Source: Rhodovibrio salinarum DSM 9154
GTDB taxonomy: Bacteria > Pseudomonadota > Alphaproteobacteria > Kiloniellales > Rhodovibrionaceae
NCBI RefSeq assembly: GCF_000515255.1
Contig: NZ_KI911559.1
Span: forward strand, 4,095,347-4,159,346
Direction of reading: 5' to 3'
DNA length: 64,000 bases
The translations under genes and the position numbers were made by a program. The notes below the pieces were generated by a model that was given only the letters and a program-made list of their open reading frames with translations, was not told the DNA's origin and searched no databases. Position 1 is the first letter of the stretch, and every line of letters starts with the position of its first letter. Positions 46,326 through 54,466 of the stretch are shown here, piece by piece.

Positions 46326-46698
46326 CCTCCTTCAGGCGCGAGCCGGTCAGGTCGTTGATCTCGCGCTTCAGGTCCGCACGGCGGTCGTTCGTCTTGTAGA
46401 CCGCACGGGCAAGCTCGATGAAGCGCGCACCAAAATCCTGGTTGCGCTCGTGCTCGCGGATCTCGTCCTCGATGTCCCAGAGTTGTTGGTTCACCGCGCG
46501 CAGACCATCAACCGCCTGATCGATCCCCGCATTCGACGGCAAATTGGCGTCGCGCGCGGCACGCAGCGTCTCCAATTCCGCCCGGACGTTGGCGAGCTTG
46601 CTCGGGTCGGTGAACTTGGCTTCCTTGATCTCCAGAATGGTGATCTTGTCCAGAAGTTCTCCGGCGGCGACCTCGACGGTGATGGCGGACGCACTCAT
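46303..46698 (-). CDS. DUF6165-family protein
   Basis: The 131-residue protein starts MSASAITVEVAAGELLDKIT and continues ILEIKEAKFTDPSKLANVRAE, the conserved opening of the DUF6165 family. The rest is helical and charged, with likely coiled coils (VRAELETLRAARD, DEIREHERNQ). The ATG at 46698 fits the family start; the frame extends to 46791 but the extension is unlikely. GGAG lies 12 bases upstream. Function unknown; homologs are often near glycan genes. Confidence 0.8.
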   Translation of the reverse strand: MSASAITVEVAAGELLDKITILEIKEAKFTDPSKLANVRAELETLRAARDANLPSNAGIDQAVDGLRAVNQQLWDIEDEIREHERNQDFGARFIELARAVYKTNDRRADLKREINDLTGSRLKEEKSYAAY

Positions 46699-46879
46699 CG
46701 GCTGGGCTGTCTCCTCGATTGTCGGTTGGCGGCGGAACCGTACAGGCTGCGCAAGTGCCGCGCGTGGCTTCTGCATACGCCCATGACACACCCGCGCTGA
46801 TGAACCAAGTCAGAAGCACCGTCGTAGATCATTGTACGATTCAAGAACGGATCAAACGCATGCGTCTGGATCACCAACC

Positions 46880-47557
46880 ATGAGCCTGAGCGACCGCGCC
46901 GTTGCGCCCGACACGCGCCTGCCCGCACGGGCATGGCGCGCGGCGGAGGCGTCGCTACTGTTCGTGGTCGCGCCGATCGTCCACGTGGCCTTTTTCGACA
47001 TACTCGGCGTGTTCGCGCCGCTGGCGGTGGTGACGGCGGCCGGCGTGCTGCTGCTGGCAATCACCCCCGGCTGGCGCTGGCGCGAACTGGTCGCAGTCTC
47101 CAGCCTGCGCGGGCATGGCCGGCTGATCCTGGGATTCACGGTGGTGGCGGCGGGCGTGATCTTCGCGCTCGTGTTCGCGTTGATCCCGTATCGCCTGTTC
47201 GGCCTGCCGCGCCACATGCCGGAGACCTGGGCGCTGGTCATGGTGTTCTATCCGCTGGTCAGCGTGCTGGGCCAGGAACTGCTGTTCCGCCCGCTGTTCT
47301 TCCGGCGCTACGGCGACCTGTTCGCCGGCCCGGTTACCCTGGTGCTCGCCAACGCTGGCGTGTTCTCGCTCACCCACGCGTTTTACCAGAACTGGATCGC
47401 GCTGACGCTCACCTTCCTGGGCGGTCTGATCTTTGCCGAGGTGTACCGCCGCAGCCGTTCGTTCCCGCTGGTGTTCGTCCTGCACACGCTGGCCGGTCAA
47501 CTGATCTTCACCAGCGGCCTGGGCGTCTATTTCTACCACGGGGCGATCCCGCAGTAG
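46880..47557 (+). CDS. CPBP-family (CAAX-like) intramembrane protease
   Basis: The 225-residue protein has about six transmembrane helices. It shows the family motifs: SVLGQELLFRPLFFRRY (where the usual EExxxR has Gln-Glu), LTHAFYQNW and FVLHTLAGQL. The first Glu of the glutamate pair is replaced by Gln, so activity may be altered. ATG 46880 is preferred to a TTG at 46832. The convergent DUF1499 gene ends one base away. Confidence 0.8.
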   Translation: MSLSDRAVAPDTRLPARAWRAAEASLLFVVAPIVHVAFFDILGVFAPLAVVTAAGVLLLAITPGWRWRELVAVSSLRGHGRLILGFTVVAAGVIFALVFALIPYRLFGLPRHMPETWALVMVFYPLVSVLGQELLFRPLFFRRYGDLFAGPVTLVLANAGVFSLTHAFYQNWIALTLTFLGGLIFAEVYRRSRSFPLVFVLHTLAGQLIFTSGLGVYFYHGAIPQ

Positions 47558-47558
47558 C

Positions 47559-48344
47559 CTACCCCCGCAACCGCTCTTCGAGCGCGGTCAGAAAGGCATG
47601 CACGCGGTCGGCGTTGACGCCGAGGTCGGAGATCCCGACCCGGCTTGCCGAGCGGACATCAACGCGCGTGCGCCCATCGTCTGTTTCGGTGATGCGCACG
47701 ACGATGTCGTCCTTGAAGCCGAACCAGAAACTGGTCGCGGTCGCCTCGATCCGGCCCGCGGCCCGATCGGCCGTGTGCAGCGCCCAACCTTCGGCTTCGA
47801 CCTGCCGGCGGGCGGCCTCGAACACGCTGTGCGGCGTCCGGTCGACCAGCAGCGGCGTGATCCAGGGATAGGCCTGCTGCTGCCGGGCCGCCGTATCGCC
47901 GCCCGGATAGGCCACCTCGTTCATCGCCGCCGCACGCTGGGGGACCACGGCCTGGAACTGCGGCGGCGTTTGCGTGTCGGTGGTGATGTCGTGGATCGCC
48001 GGGACACTGCTTGCCTGCTCCAGCAGGGACAGCGGGTAAGCGAGGATCGCCAGACCGACCAGAATGGCCGGTACCGCACGCAGGGCAAGCCGACCTTCCC
48101 GCTGCAGCGCCGCGCTCAACAGGCCGATCAGGCTCGCGACCGTGCCACCGGCGCATGCGACCACCGACCACTGCAGGATGGTGAAGCCCGCCTGGAAGCG
48201 CCACCAATCCCACCGGCTCCCCAGCCCCGAGAACGCCGCCGCGAGCCCTGCCAGGACGACCACCGCCGCGCCCAGGAAGATCAGGAACCCCGCGACATGA
48301 ACGCGTCGCGGGTTGTGGTAGGCGGAATCGTCGGGCTGAGACAT
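47559..48344 (-). CDS. DUF1499-domain membrane protein
   Basis: The 261-residue protein has three N-terminal hydrophobic segments (about 17-105). It ends in a DUF1499 domain (about 125-258; VAYPGGDTAARQQQAYPWI, ATATSFWFGFKDDIVVRI, DVRSASRVGISDLGVNADRV). Function unknown; it probably sits in the inner membrane. It is convergent with the CPBP protease. Confidence 0.85.
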   Translation of the reverse strand: MSQPDDSAYHNPRRVHVAGFLIFLGAAVVVLAGLAAAFSGLGSRWDWWRFQAGFTILQWSVVACAGGTVASLIGLLSAALQREGRLALRAVPAILVGLAILAYPLSLLEQASSVPAIHDITTDTQTPPQFQAVVPQRAAAMNEVAYPGGDTAARQQQAYPWITPLLVDRTPHSVFEAARRQVEAEGWALHTADRAAGRIEATATSFWFGFKDDIVVRITETDDGRTRVDVRSASRVGISDLGVNADRVHAFLTALEERLRG

Positions 48345-48422
48345 GGATCAGGTCCGGAAGATCAGTCTATGGAAGGGAAAATTCGCCGCCACGCTCTACC
48401 GCCGCCGCGCTCTACCAGTGTC

Positions 48423-49481
48423 TCAAGCGGCGGCTTCCGCGCGCTTGGCCTCGGCGCGGGCCCTCGCAGCCTCGACAAGGTCCCAGGCCTCGGCGATCCG
48501 CTCGGGCGGGGCATCGTCGGCCCGGGTGTGCTCGCTTAAATAGCGGCGGAAGTGGCGCGCGCCCGGTAAGCCGCTGGCCAAGCCCAGCATGTGCTGGGCA
48601 ACACGCTTGACCTGCACGTCCGCCGCCTGCATCCGCCGGGCGTAGGCGACCATGGCGTCGACCACCTGCCGGCGATCCGCACTCGGTGCCGGGGTGCCGG
48701 CGAGCCAGGGATCAGCCTCAGCCAGCATCCAGGGATCGCCATAAGCCGCACGGCCGATCATCGCGCCGTCAATGCCGGCGTCGACCTCCGCACGCGCCCG
48801 CGCCAAAGTCTGAAGCCCCCCGTTCAAAATGATCTCGAGCTGCGGCCGGTCGGCCTTCAGCCTATGCACCCGGGCGTAGTCGAGCGGCGGCACCTCGCGG
48901 TTCTCCTTCGGGCTCAAACCCTGCAGCCAGGCCTTGCGGGCGTGCAGCGTGAACGAGGTCACGCCGGCCGACGCGACGTGGTCGACGAACGCGAGCAGAT
49001 GCGCGTAGCTGTCGAGGTCGTCGACGCCGATCCGTGTCTTGACCGTGACCGGCAGGTCGCACGCGCTGCGCATCGCCGCACATGCGGCGCGCACCGTCTC
49101 CGGCTCCTTCAGCAGACAAGCCCCGAACCGCCCGGTCTGCACCCGGTCGGACGGGCAGCCGACGTTCAGGTTAACCTCGTCATACCCCCAGGCTTGAGCG
49201 ATCTCTGCGGACCGCGCGAGCTCGTCGGCGTCGCTGCCCCCCAATTGCAGGGCGATCGGATGCTCGATCCCATCGAACCCCAGCAGCCGTTCGCGCGGGC
49301 CGTGCAGCACGGCCCCGGTGGTCACCATCTCGCTGTACAGTAGCGTGTGCCGGGAGATCTGCCGGACCAGATAGCGATAGTGCCGATCCGTGCAGTCCAT
49401 CATCGGCGCCACCGACAGCCGGCGGTCTAACGGCGGACGTGCGGACAAGGGCTTAACGCTATGCTCGGCGGACACGGTCAT
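48423..49481 (-). CDS. dusA: tRNA-dihydrouridine synthase DusA-type
   Basis: The 352-residue flavoenzyme reduces uridine in the tRNA D-loop. It shows LSVAPMMDCTDRHYR, SEMVTTGAVLH, QLGGSDADELA, NVGCPSDRVQTGRFGACLL (Cys109 in the NxGCP motif, the usual catalytic Cys) and LNGGL, matching the DusA subfamily. ATG 49481 starts the family sequence; an in-frame upstream start at 49559 is improbable. It is divergent from the threonine synthase gene. Confidence 0.92.
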   Translation of the reverse strand: MTVSAEHSVKPLSARPPLDRRLSVAPMMDCTDRHYRYLVRQISRHTLLYSEMVTTGAVLHGPRERLLGFDGIEHPIALQLGGSDADELARSAEIAQAWGYDEVNLNVGCPSDRVQTGRFGACLLKEPETVRAACAAMRSACDLPVTVKTRIGVDDLDSYAHLLAFVDHVASAGVTSFTLHARKAWLQGLSPKENREVPPLDYARVHRLKADRPQLEIILNGGLQTLARARAEVDAGIDGAMIGRAAYGDPWMLAEADPWLAGTPAPSADRRQVVDAMVAYARRMQAADVQVKRVAQHMLGLASGLPGARHFRRYLSEHTRADDAPPERIAEAWDLVEAARARAEAKRAEAAA

Positions 49482-49680
49482 GGTGCCTGTCGAGGTAGCG
49501 TTTAAGCCCACGCGGTACAAGCCTTGGGCACCGGGCTCGGCGGTTGCGAACGCGCACAAGCACCGAGCGCAGACAGGTGCGTTGCTCCGGCGCCGACCGC
49601 GCAGCTAGAGTGCACCGAGCACCCCGGCGCCAAGCAATCGCCGGGATATTAACCCCGCCTGACACAAACGAAGACCTCCC

Positions 49681-51111
49681 TTGCGCTATCAGTCCACCCG
49701 CGGCGACGCTCCCACGCTTGGCTTCGACGACGTGCTGCTGACCGGCCTGGCGCCGGACGGCGGGCTCTACCTGCCAGACCATTGGCCACAGCTGGACCGC
49801 GACAGGCTGCTTGGCTTTGCCGGCCGCCCCTATGCCGAGGTCGCGGCCGAGGTGATGCGCCCGTTCATGGCCGGCTCCGCGGCGGTGGAGGCGATCGACC
49901 GACTGTGCCGCGAAGCCTACGGCCGGTTCGCGCGCACGGGCACCTGTCCGCTGACACAGATCGACGAGGGCACTTGGCTGCTGGAGCTGTTCCACGGCCC
50001 GACGCTCGCCTTCAAGGACGTGGCGATGCAGCTCCTGGGCGATCTGTTCGACCATGTGCTGGCCGCACGCGGCGAGCGGATCACCATCGTCGGCGCGACC
50101 AGCGGCGACACCGGCTCCGCGGCGATCGAGGCCTGCCGCGACCGCGACAACGTCGACATCGTGATCCTGCACCCCAAAGGCCGGACCAGCGAGGTGCAGC
50201 GCCGGCAGATGACCACGGTGGACGCGGCCAACGTCCACAACGTGGCGGTCGAAGGCACGTTCGACGACTGCCAGGCGTTGGTGAAGGCGATGTTCGCCGA
50301 CGAAGACTTCCGCCGCGACGTCGGGTTGGCGGCCGTCAACTCGATCAACTTCGCCCGCATCCTGGCGCAAACGGTCTACTACGTGACCAGCGCCGTTGCG
50401 CTCGGCGCGCCGGACCGCCCGGTGAGTTTCGCCGTGCCGACCGGCAACTTCGGCAACGTCTTCGCCGGGCACGCCGCGCGCAAGATGGGCGTGCCGATCG
50501 AGATGCTGACCGTCGCCTCCAACGCCAACGACATCCTGACCCGCTTTTTCGAGACGGGGCGCATGGAGACGCAGGGCGTGGTCGCCACCCATTCGCCGTC
50601 GATGGACATCCAGGTATCCAGCAACTTCGAGCGGCTGCTGTACGAGCTGATGGACGGCGACGGCCATGCGGTCGCGCGGGAGATGCAGCAGTTCAAGCAG
50701 ACCGGCGCCTTCGCGCTGTCGCAGGGCCAACTGGGCCGGGCGCGTGCCGGCTTCGACGGATTCCGCCTGAACGATCCCGGCACGCTGGAGGAGGTGGCGC
50801 GGCAGTACGCCAACACGGGCCTGCTGATCGATCCGCACAGCGCGATCGGCCTGGCTGCCGCACGGGCACGCCGGCCGGACCCGCACGTCCCCACCGTGGC
50901 CCTGGCGACCGCGCACCCGGCGAAGTTCCCGGACGCCGTGGCACAGGCGACCGGCCAGCGCCCGTCCTTGCCAGACCGGCTGGCCGACCTGTACGACCGG
51001 CCGGAACACTATACCACCCTGCCGAACGAGCTGGCGCGCGTTGAAACGCATGTGCGCGCGGTCAGCCGCCGGGCGGGCGGCGACACGGCAGCTTCCCGCG
51101 TCGGCTGTTAG
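49681..51111 (+). CDS. thrC: Threonine synthase
   Basis: The 476-residue PLP enzyme converts O-phosphohomoserine to threonine. MRYQSTRGDAPTLGFDDVLL is the family start, with TTG at 49681. Lys112 in GPTLAFKDVAMQ binds PLP, GATSGDTGSAAIEA is the phosphate-binding loop, and VPTGNFGNVFAG is conserved. No ribosome-binding site is obvious. It is 84 bases upstream of the M16 peptidase, a common alphaproteobacterial neighbour. Confidence 0.94.
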   Translation: MRYQSTRGDAPTLGFDDVLLTGLAPDGGLYLPDHWPQLDRDRLLGFAGRPYAEVAAEVMRPFMAGSAAVEAIDRLCREAYGRFARTGTCPLTQIDEGTWLLELFHGPTLAFKDVAMQLLGDLFDHVLAARGERITIVGATSGDTGSAAIEACRDRDNVDIVILHPKGRTSEVQRRQMTTVDAANVHNVAVEGTFDDCQALVKAMFADEDFRRDVGLAAVNSINFARILAQTVYYVTSAVALGAPDRPVSFAVPTGNFGNVFAGHAARKMGVPIEMLTVASNANDILTRFFETGRMETQGVVATHSPSMDIQVSSNFERLLYELMDGDGHAVAREMQQFKQTGAFALSQGQLGRARAGFDGFRLNDPGTLEEVARQYANTGLLIDPHSAIGLAAARARRPDPHVPTVALATAHPAKFPDAVAQATGQRPSLPDRLADLYDRPEHYTTLPNELARVETHVRAVSRRAGGDTAASRVGC

Positions 51112-51195
51112 CGCATAGATTCACCTATCGTCACCAACCCCGCAGGCCCGCTTGCCATCGGCGCGGCCTGCGACCCGCCTTTGCGAAGGAGCTTC

Positions 51196-52464
51196 ATGAC
51201 CGACGACAGCGTGCGCATCACGCGCCTCGACAACGGGCTAACGATTGCCACCGACCACATCCCGCACGTCGAGACGGTGGCGCTCGGCGCCTTCGTCGGT
51301 GTGGGCACCCGCCACGAACGGGCTGCGGAGAATGGCGTTGCCCACCTGCTTGAACACATGGCCTTCAAGGGCACCGCAACACGCAGCGCGCGCGACATCG
51401 CCGAGGAGATCGAAGCGGTCGGCGGCCTGCTGAACGCCTATACCGGCCGGGAAAGCACCGCGTTCTATGCCAAGGTGCTGAAGGAGCACGCGCCGCTCGC
51501 GCTCGACATCATCTCCGACATCCTGCTCAACCCCGCGTTCGACGAACAGGAACTGAAGCGCGAACGGCAGGTGATCCTGCAGGAGATCGGGCAGGCGCAT
51601 GACACGCCCGACGACATCATCTTCGATCACTTCCAGGAGACCGCCTTCCCCGACCAAGGGGTCGGCCGCCCGGTGCTGGGTCGGCCGGAGATCATCGCCG
51701 AGCTCGGCCCCGAAGACCTGCGCAGCTACATGCAGCGGCACTACGGTGCGGGGAACATGGTGATCTCGGCGGCCGGCAAGATCGATCATGACGCCTTCGT
51801 CGAGCTGGCCGCCAAGGCGTTCGACGGTCTTGGCCAGGTCGCGGCCGGATCGGCGGAGCCTGCATCCTACGTCGGCGGCGACTACCGCGAAGCGCGGGAG
51901 TTGGAGCAGGTCCACGTGATCCTGGGCTTGCCCGGCGTCGGCTACCGCGACCCGGACTACTACGCCAGCGCGGTGTTGGCGACGCTATTGGGCGGTGGCA
52001 TGTCCTCGCGCCTGTTCCAGAAGCTGCGCGAGGAGCGCGGCCTGGTCTACACGGTGTTCTCCTTCCACAACGCCGCCAGCGACAGCGGGCTGTTCGGTGT
52101 CTATGCCGGCACCGGTGCGGACGAGGTCGCCGAGCTGATGCCGGTGGTCTGCGAAGAGATTGCCGACGTCGCGCACACCATCGGCGCCGAGGAACTGGAC
52201 CGCGCGCGGGCGCAGCTGAAGGCCTCCATCCTGATGAGTCGGGAGAGCACCAGCGGGCGCTGCGAGCAACTGGCCAATAACCTGCTGGTGTATGGCCGCC
52301 CACTGGCGACACAAGAAATCGTCAACGCCATCGAAGCGGTCGACGCACCGCAGGTCCAGCGGCTGGCCGCGCGGCTAGCGGCGAGCCGACCGACCCTGAC
52401 CAGCCTGGGCCCGGTGGCGCAGGTCGAACCGTTCGAAACCGTGGCCAAGCGGTTCGCGGCCTGA
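51196..52464 (+). CDS. M16-family zinc metallopeptidase (pitrilysin/MPP-like)
   Basis: The 422-residue protein has the inverted zinc motif HLLEH (His50, Glu53, His54) and distal Glu130, all typical of M16B peptidases. The C-terminal half has the paralogous inactive fold, with GGGMSSRLFQKLREERGLVY. AGGAG lies six bases upstream of the ATG at 51196. It is likely co-transcribed with thrC and the acetyltransferase. Substrates are unknown. Confidence 0.92.
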   Translation: MTDDSVRITRLDNGLTIATDHIPHVETVALGAFVGVGTRHERAAENGVAHLLEHMAFKGTATRSARDIAEEIEAVGGLLNAYTGRESTAFYAKVLKEHAPLALDIISDILLNPAFDEQELKRERQVILQEIGQAHDTPDDIIFDHFQETAFPDQGVGRPVLGRPEIIAELGPEDLRSYMQRHYGAGNMVISAAGKIDHDAFVELAAKAFDGLGQVAAGSAEPASYVGGDYREARELEQVHVILGLPGVGYRDPDYYASAVLATLLGGGMSSRLFQKLREERGLVYTVFSFHNAASDSGLFGVYAGTGADEVAELMPVVCEEIADVAHTIGAEELDRARAQLKASILMSRESTSGRCEQLANNLLVYGRPLATQEIVNAIEAVDAPQVQRLAARLAASRPTLTSLGPVAQVEPFETVAKRFAA

Positions 52465-52513
52465 ACGCCAGCGGGGAGAGGAGGCACGGCAACCCTGTGG
52501 CGATGGTGGCCTG

Positions 52514-53095
52514 ATGCTGTCCCTGTTGAAACCGGGTACGCCCGAGGAACCGTTGCTGCGCTACGGCCGCATCTACCTGCGGCCCGCCCGGCACAGCGAC
52601 TGGCGCGCCTGGGCCGCGCTGCGCCGGGACAGCCGCGACTTCCTGGAACCGTGGGAGCCGACCTGGCCGTACGACGCCCTATCGCGTGCTGCCTTTCGCC
52701 GGCGCCTGCAGCAGTACCGCACGGAGATGCGCAACGAAACCGGCTATGCCTTCCTGATCTTCCGCAAGCAGGACGATCACCTGCTCGGCGGGGTGTCGAT
52801 GTCGAACATCCGCCGCGGCGTGGCGCAATCGGCCAGCCTGGGATACTGGATCGGCCAACCCTTTGCCCGTCACGGTTACATGGCAGAGGCGCTGCAAGCC
52901 GTGCTCTCGTTCAGCTTCGAGACGTTGGGCCTACACCGCGTCGAAGCGGCCTGTCTTCCCGCCAACAACGCTTCGCGCGGGCTACTCGCCAAGGCCGGCT
53001 TCACGGAAGAGGGTTATGCCCGCGAATATTTGCGTATCAATGGCATCTGGCAAGATCACGTACTGTTCGCCATCTTGCGTCACGATACACGTTGA
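52514..53095 (+). CDS. RimJ/RimL-type GNAT N-acetyltransferase
   Basis: The 193-residue acetyltransferase resembles RimJ (acts on the N-terminus of ribosomal S5). Motifs: RHSDWRAWAALRRDSRDFLEPW, GYWIGQPFARHGYMAEAL (acetyl-CoA loop) and HRVEAACLPANNASRGLLAK. The target here is not proven. It follows the M16 gene by 49 bases on the same strand. Confidence 0.85.
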   Translation: MLSLLKPGTPEEPLLRYGRIYLRPARHSDWRAWAALRRDSRDFLEPWEPTWPYDALSRAAFRRRLQQYRTEMRNETGYAFLIFRKQDDHLLGGVSMSNIRRGVAQSASLGYWIGQPFARHGYMAEALQAVLSFSFETLGLHRVEAACLPANNASRGLLAKAGFTEEGYAREYLRINGIWQDHVLFAILRHDTR

Positions 53096-53181
53096 AACAC
53101 CCAGAAGCCTTAGAAGTCACACCTTTGGATTGAGGCTCTCTGCCAAACTTATTCTTTTGCACGCTTACCCGTTTGGGTCAC

Positions 53182-53223
53182 GACAATGACCTAAAGTTGT
53201 CCCAACCTAAACAACAGGGACAA
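53182..53223. repeat. Overlapping inverted repeats with TTGTC/GACAA half-sites
   Basis: GACAA (53182-53186), TTGTCCC (53197-53203) and GGGACAA (53217-53223) create two mutually exclusive dyads that share the middle arm. The second is a perfect 7-bp stem followed by TGCTTGTTTT. It lies between rimJ and the small cysteine-rich protein. It may be a terminator, an operator, or an attenuator-like switch. Confidence 0.5.
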
Positions 53224-53311
53224 TGCTTGTTTTCATTTCCAGTTCTGGCATCGTCTATGTTACCTGACAAGGGGCGTTATACAGAAGCGGCCGAAAAGAT
53301 AACCTAAGATA

Positions 53312-53551
53312 ATGAACAAGATATTCCTGACCCCGATGGCCGATGAAAACGACCCGGAAGATCCTCAACACGCGGAACTGTTCCCGCAGGGCACGCAGAT
53401 CGCCATGCCTGCCTGTGGGCGCGTGCAGGACCTGGCCAGCGACGTCGTCGGGGAAGTCATGCGTGCCTGTCCACGCTGCACAGGTACCGGTCCAGATTGC
53501 CTGATCGACCTGATGTACGCCGAGGCCTTTCCGAGCCAGAAACGGCACTAA
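53312..53551 (+). CDS. Small cysteine-rich protein (79 residues)
   Basis: The frame encodes Cys35, Cys53, Cys56 and Cys63 (ACPRCTGTGPDC), resembling a small zinc-ribbon or redox motif, after an acidic N-terminus. ATG 53312 lacks a strong ribosome-binding site; ATG 53336 is also possible. No family recognised. The inverted repeat about 90 bases upstream may control it. It is plausible but could be spurious. Confidence 0.5.
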   Translation: MNKIFLTPMADENDPEDPQHAELFPQGTQIAMPACGRVQDLASDVVGEVMRACPRCTGTGPDCLIDLMYAEAFPSQKRH

Positions 53552-53668
53552 ACGCAACGCGTACCGCAACCGGCACACCACGGACCTGAACCAAAGGCCC
53601 GATGCACCACATGCGCCCGGCAAACGTGCGGCTGCCGAGAGCGTCAATCCACCATATAACGCGACGCG

Positions 53669-54265
53669 CTAGGCGTGGCCGAAATGGCCGGTGAGGCTGA
53701 ACGGGTCGAAGCCAAGCTTGCCGATCGCCCGCTGCCACTTGTCTTCCAGGTCGGTGTCGAAGATCAGCTGTTCGTCCGGATCAACGTGCAGCCAGCCGTT
53801 CGCCTGAATCTCCTGGTCGAGCTGACCGGGACCCCAGCCGGCATAGCCGAGCGCCAGCAGGCTGCGCCGCGGCCCCTGCCCGCCAGCCATGTCGCGCAGG
53901 ATATCGACGGTCGCCGTCAGCGCGATCTGGGAATCCACCTCCATCGAGCTGTCCTGGCGATAGTCGGTGGAGTGCAGAACGAATCCCCGGCCGGTTTCGA
54001 CCGGCCCCCCAAAGTGAACGCGGATCTGGTCCGAGACGTCGGCATTGTCGATACCGAGTTGTTCCAGCATCTCCGGAAAGGTGATCTGGTCGACCAACTT
54101 GTTGATCATCAGTCCCATGGCTCCGTCTTCGCCGTGGGCGCAAACGTAGATCACCGCACGTTCGAAACGCGGATCGCTCATGTTCGGCATGGCCACCAGC
54201 AGATGACCCGCCAGGCTGTTCTCGCTGCTTTCGACGTTGTTCGCGCTGGTCTTGCTATCCGTCAT
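53669..54265 (-). CDS. YqgE/AlgH-family protein
   Basis: The 198-residue protein begins the YqgE core with LAGHLLVAMPNMSDPRFERA and has VIYVCAHGEDGAMGLMIN, FGGPVETGRGFVLHS and GYAGWGPGQLDQEI. All are conserved in the UPF0301 family. Its biochemical role is not established. It diverges from the DsbD-like gene by about 200 bases. Confidence 0.93.
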   Translation of the reverse strand: MTDSKTSANNVESSENSLAGHLLVAMPNMSDPRFERAVIYVCAHGEDGAMGLMINKLVDQITFPEMLEQLGIDNADVSDQIRVHFGGPVETGRGFVLHSTDYRQDSSMEVDSQIALTATVDILRDMAGGQGPRRSLLALGYAGWGPGQLDQEIQANGWLHVDPDEQLIFDTDLEDKWQRAIGKLGFDPFSLTGHFGHA

Positions 54266-54466
54266 CGCTCGACGTCCGTCCGTGACTGTTGGCCCCTCAG
54301 ATCCGTCCGCCGCACCGTCAGCTTGCGCCCTCCAACCACGGGCCGCAAGGTGTCAGGTGATGCACTTTCGGGGCGACGCAAGGCCACGGCATCGTGACCT
54401 GACGGCGGGCTCCAATCATCCTATATAGGCGCTATCGCCACGAGTTTAACGCCTGCTGAGACACCC

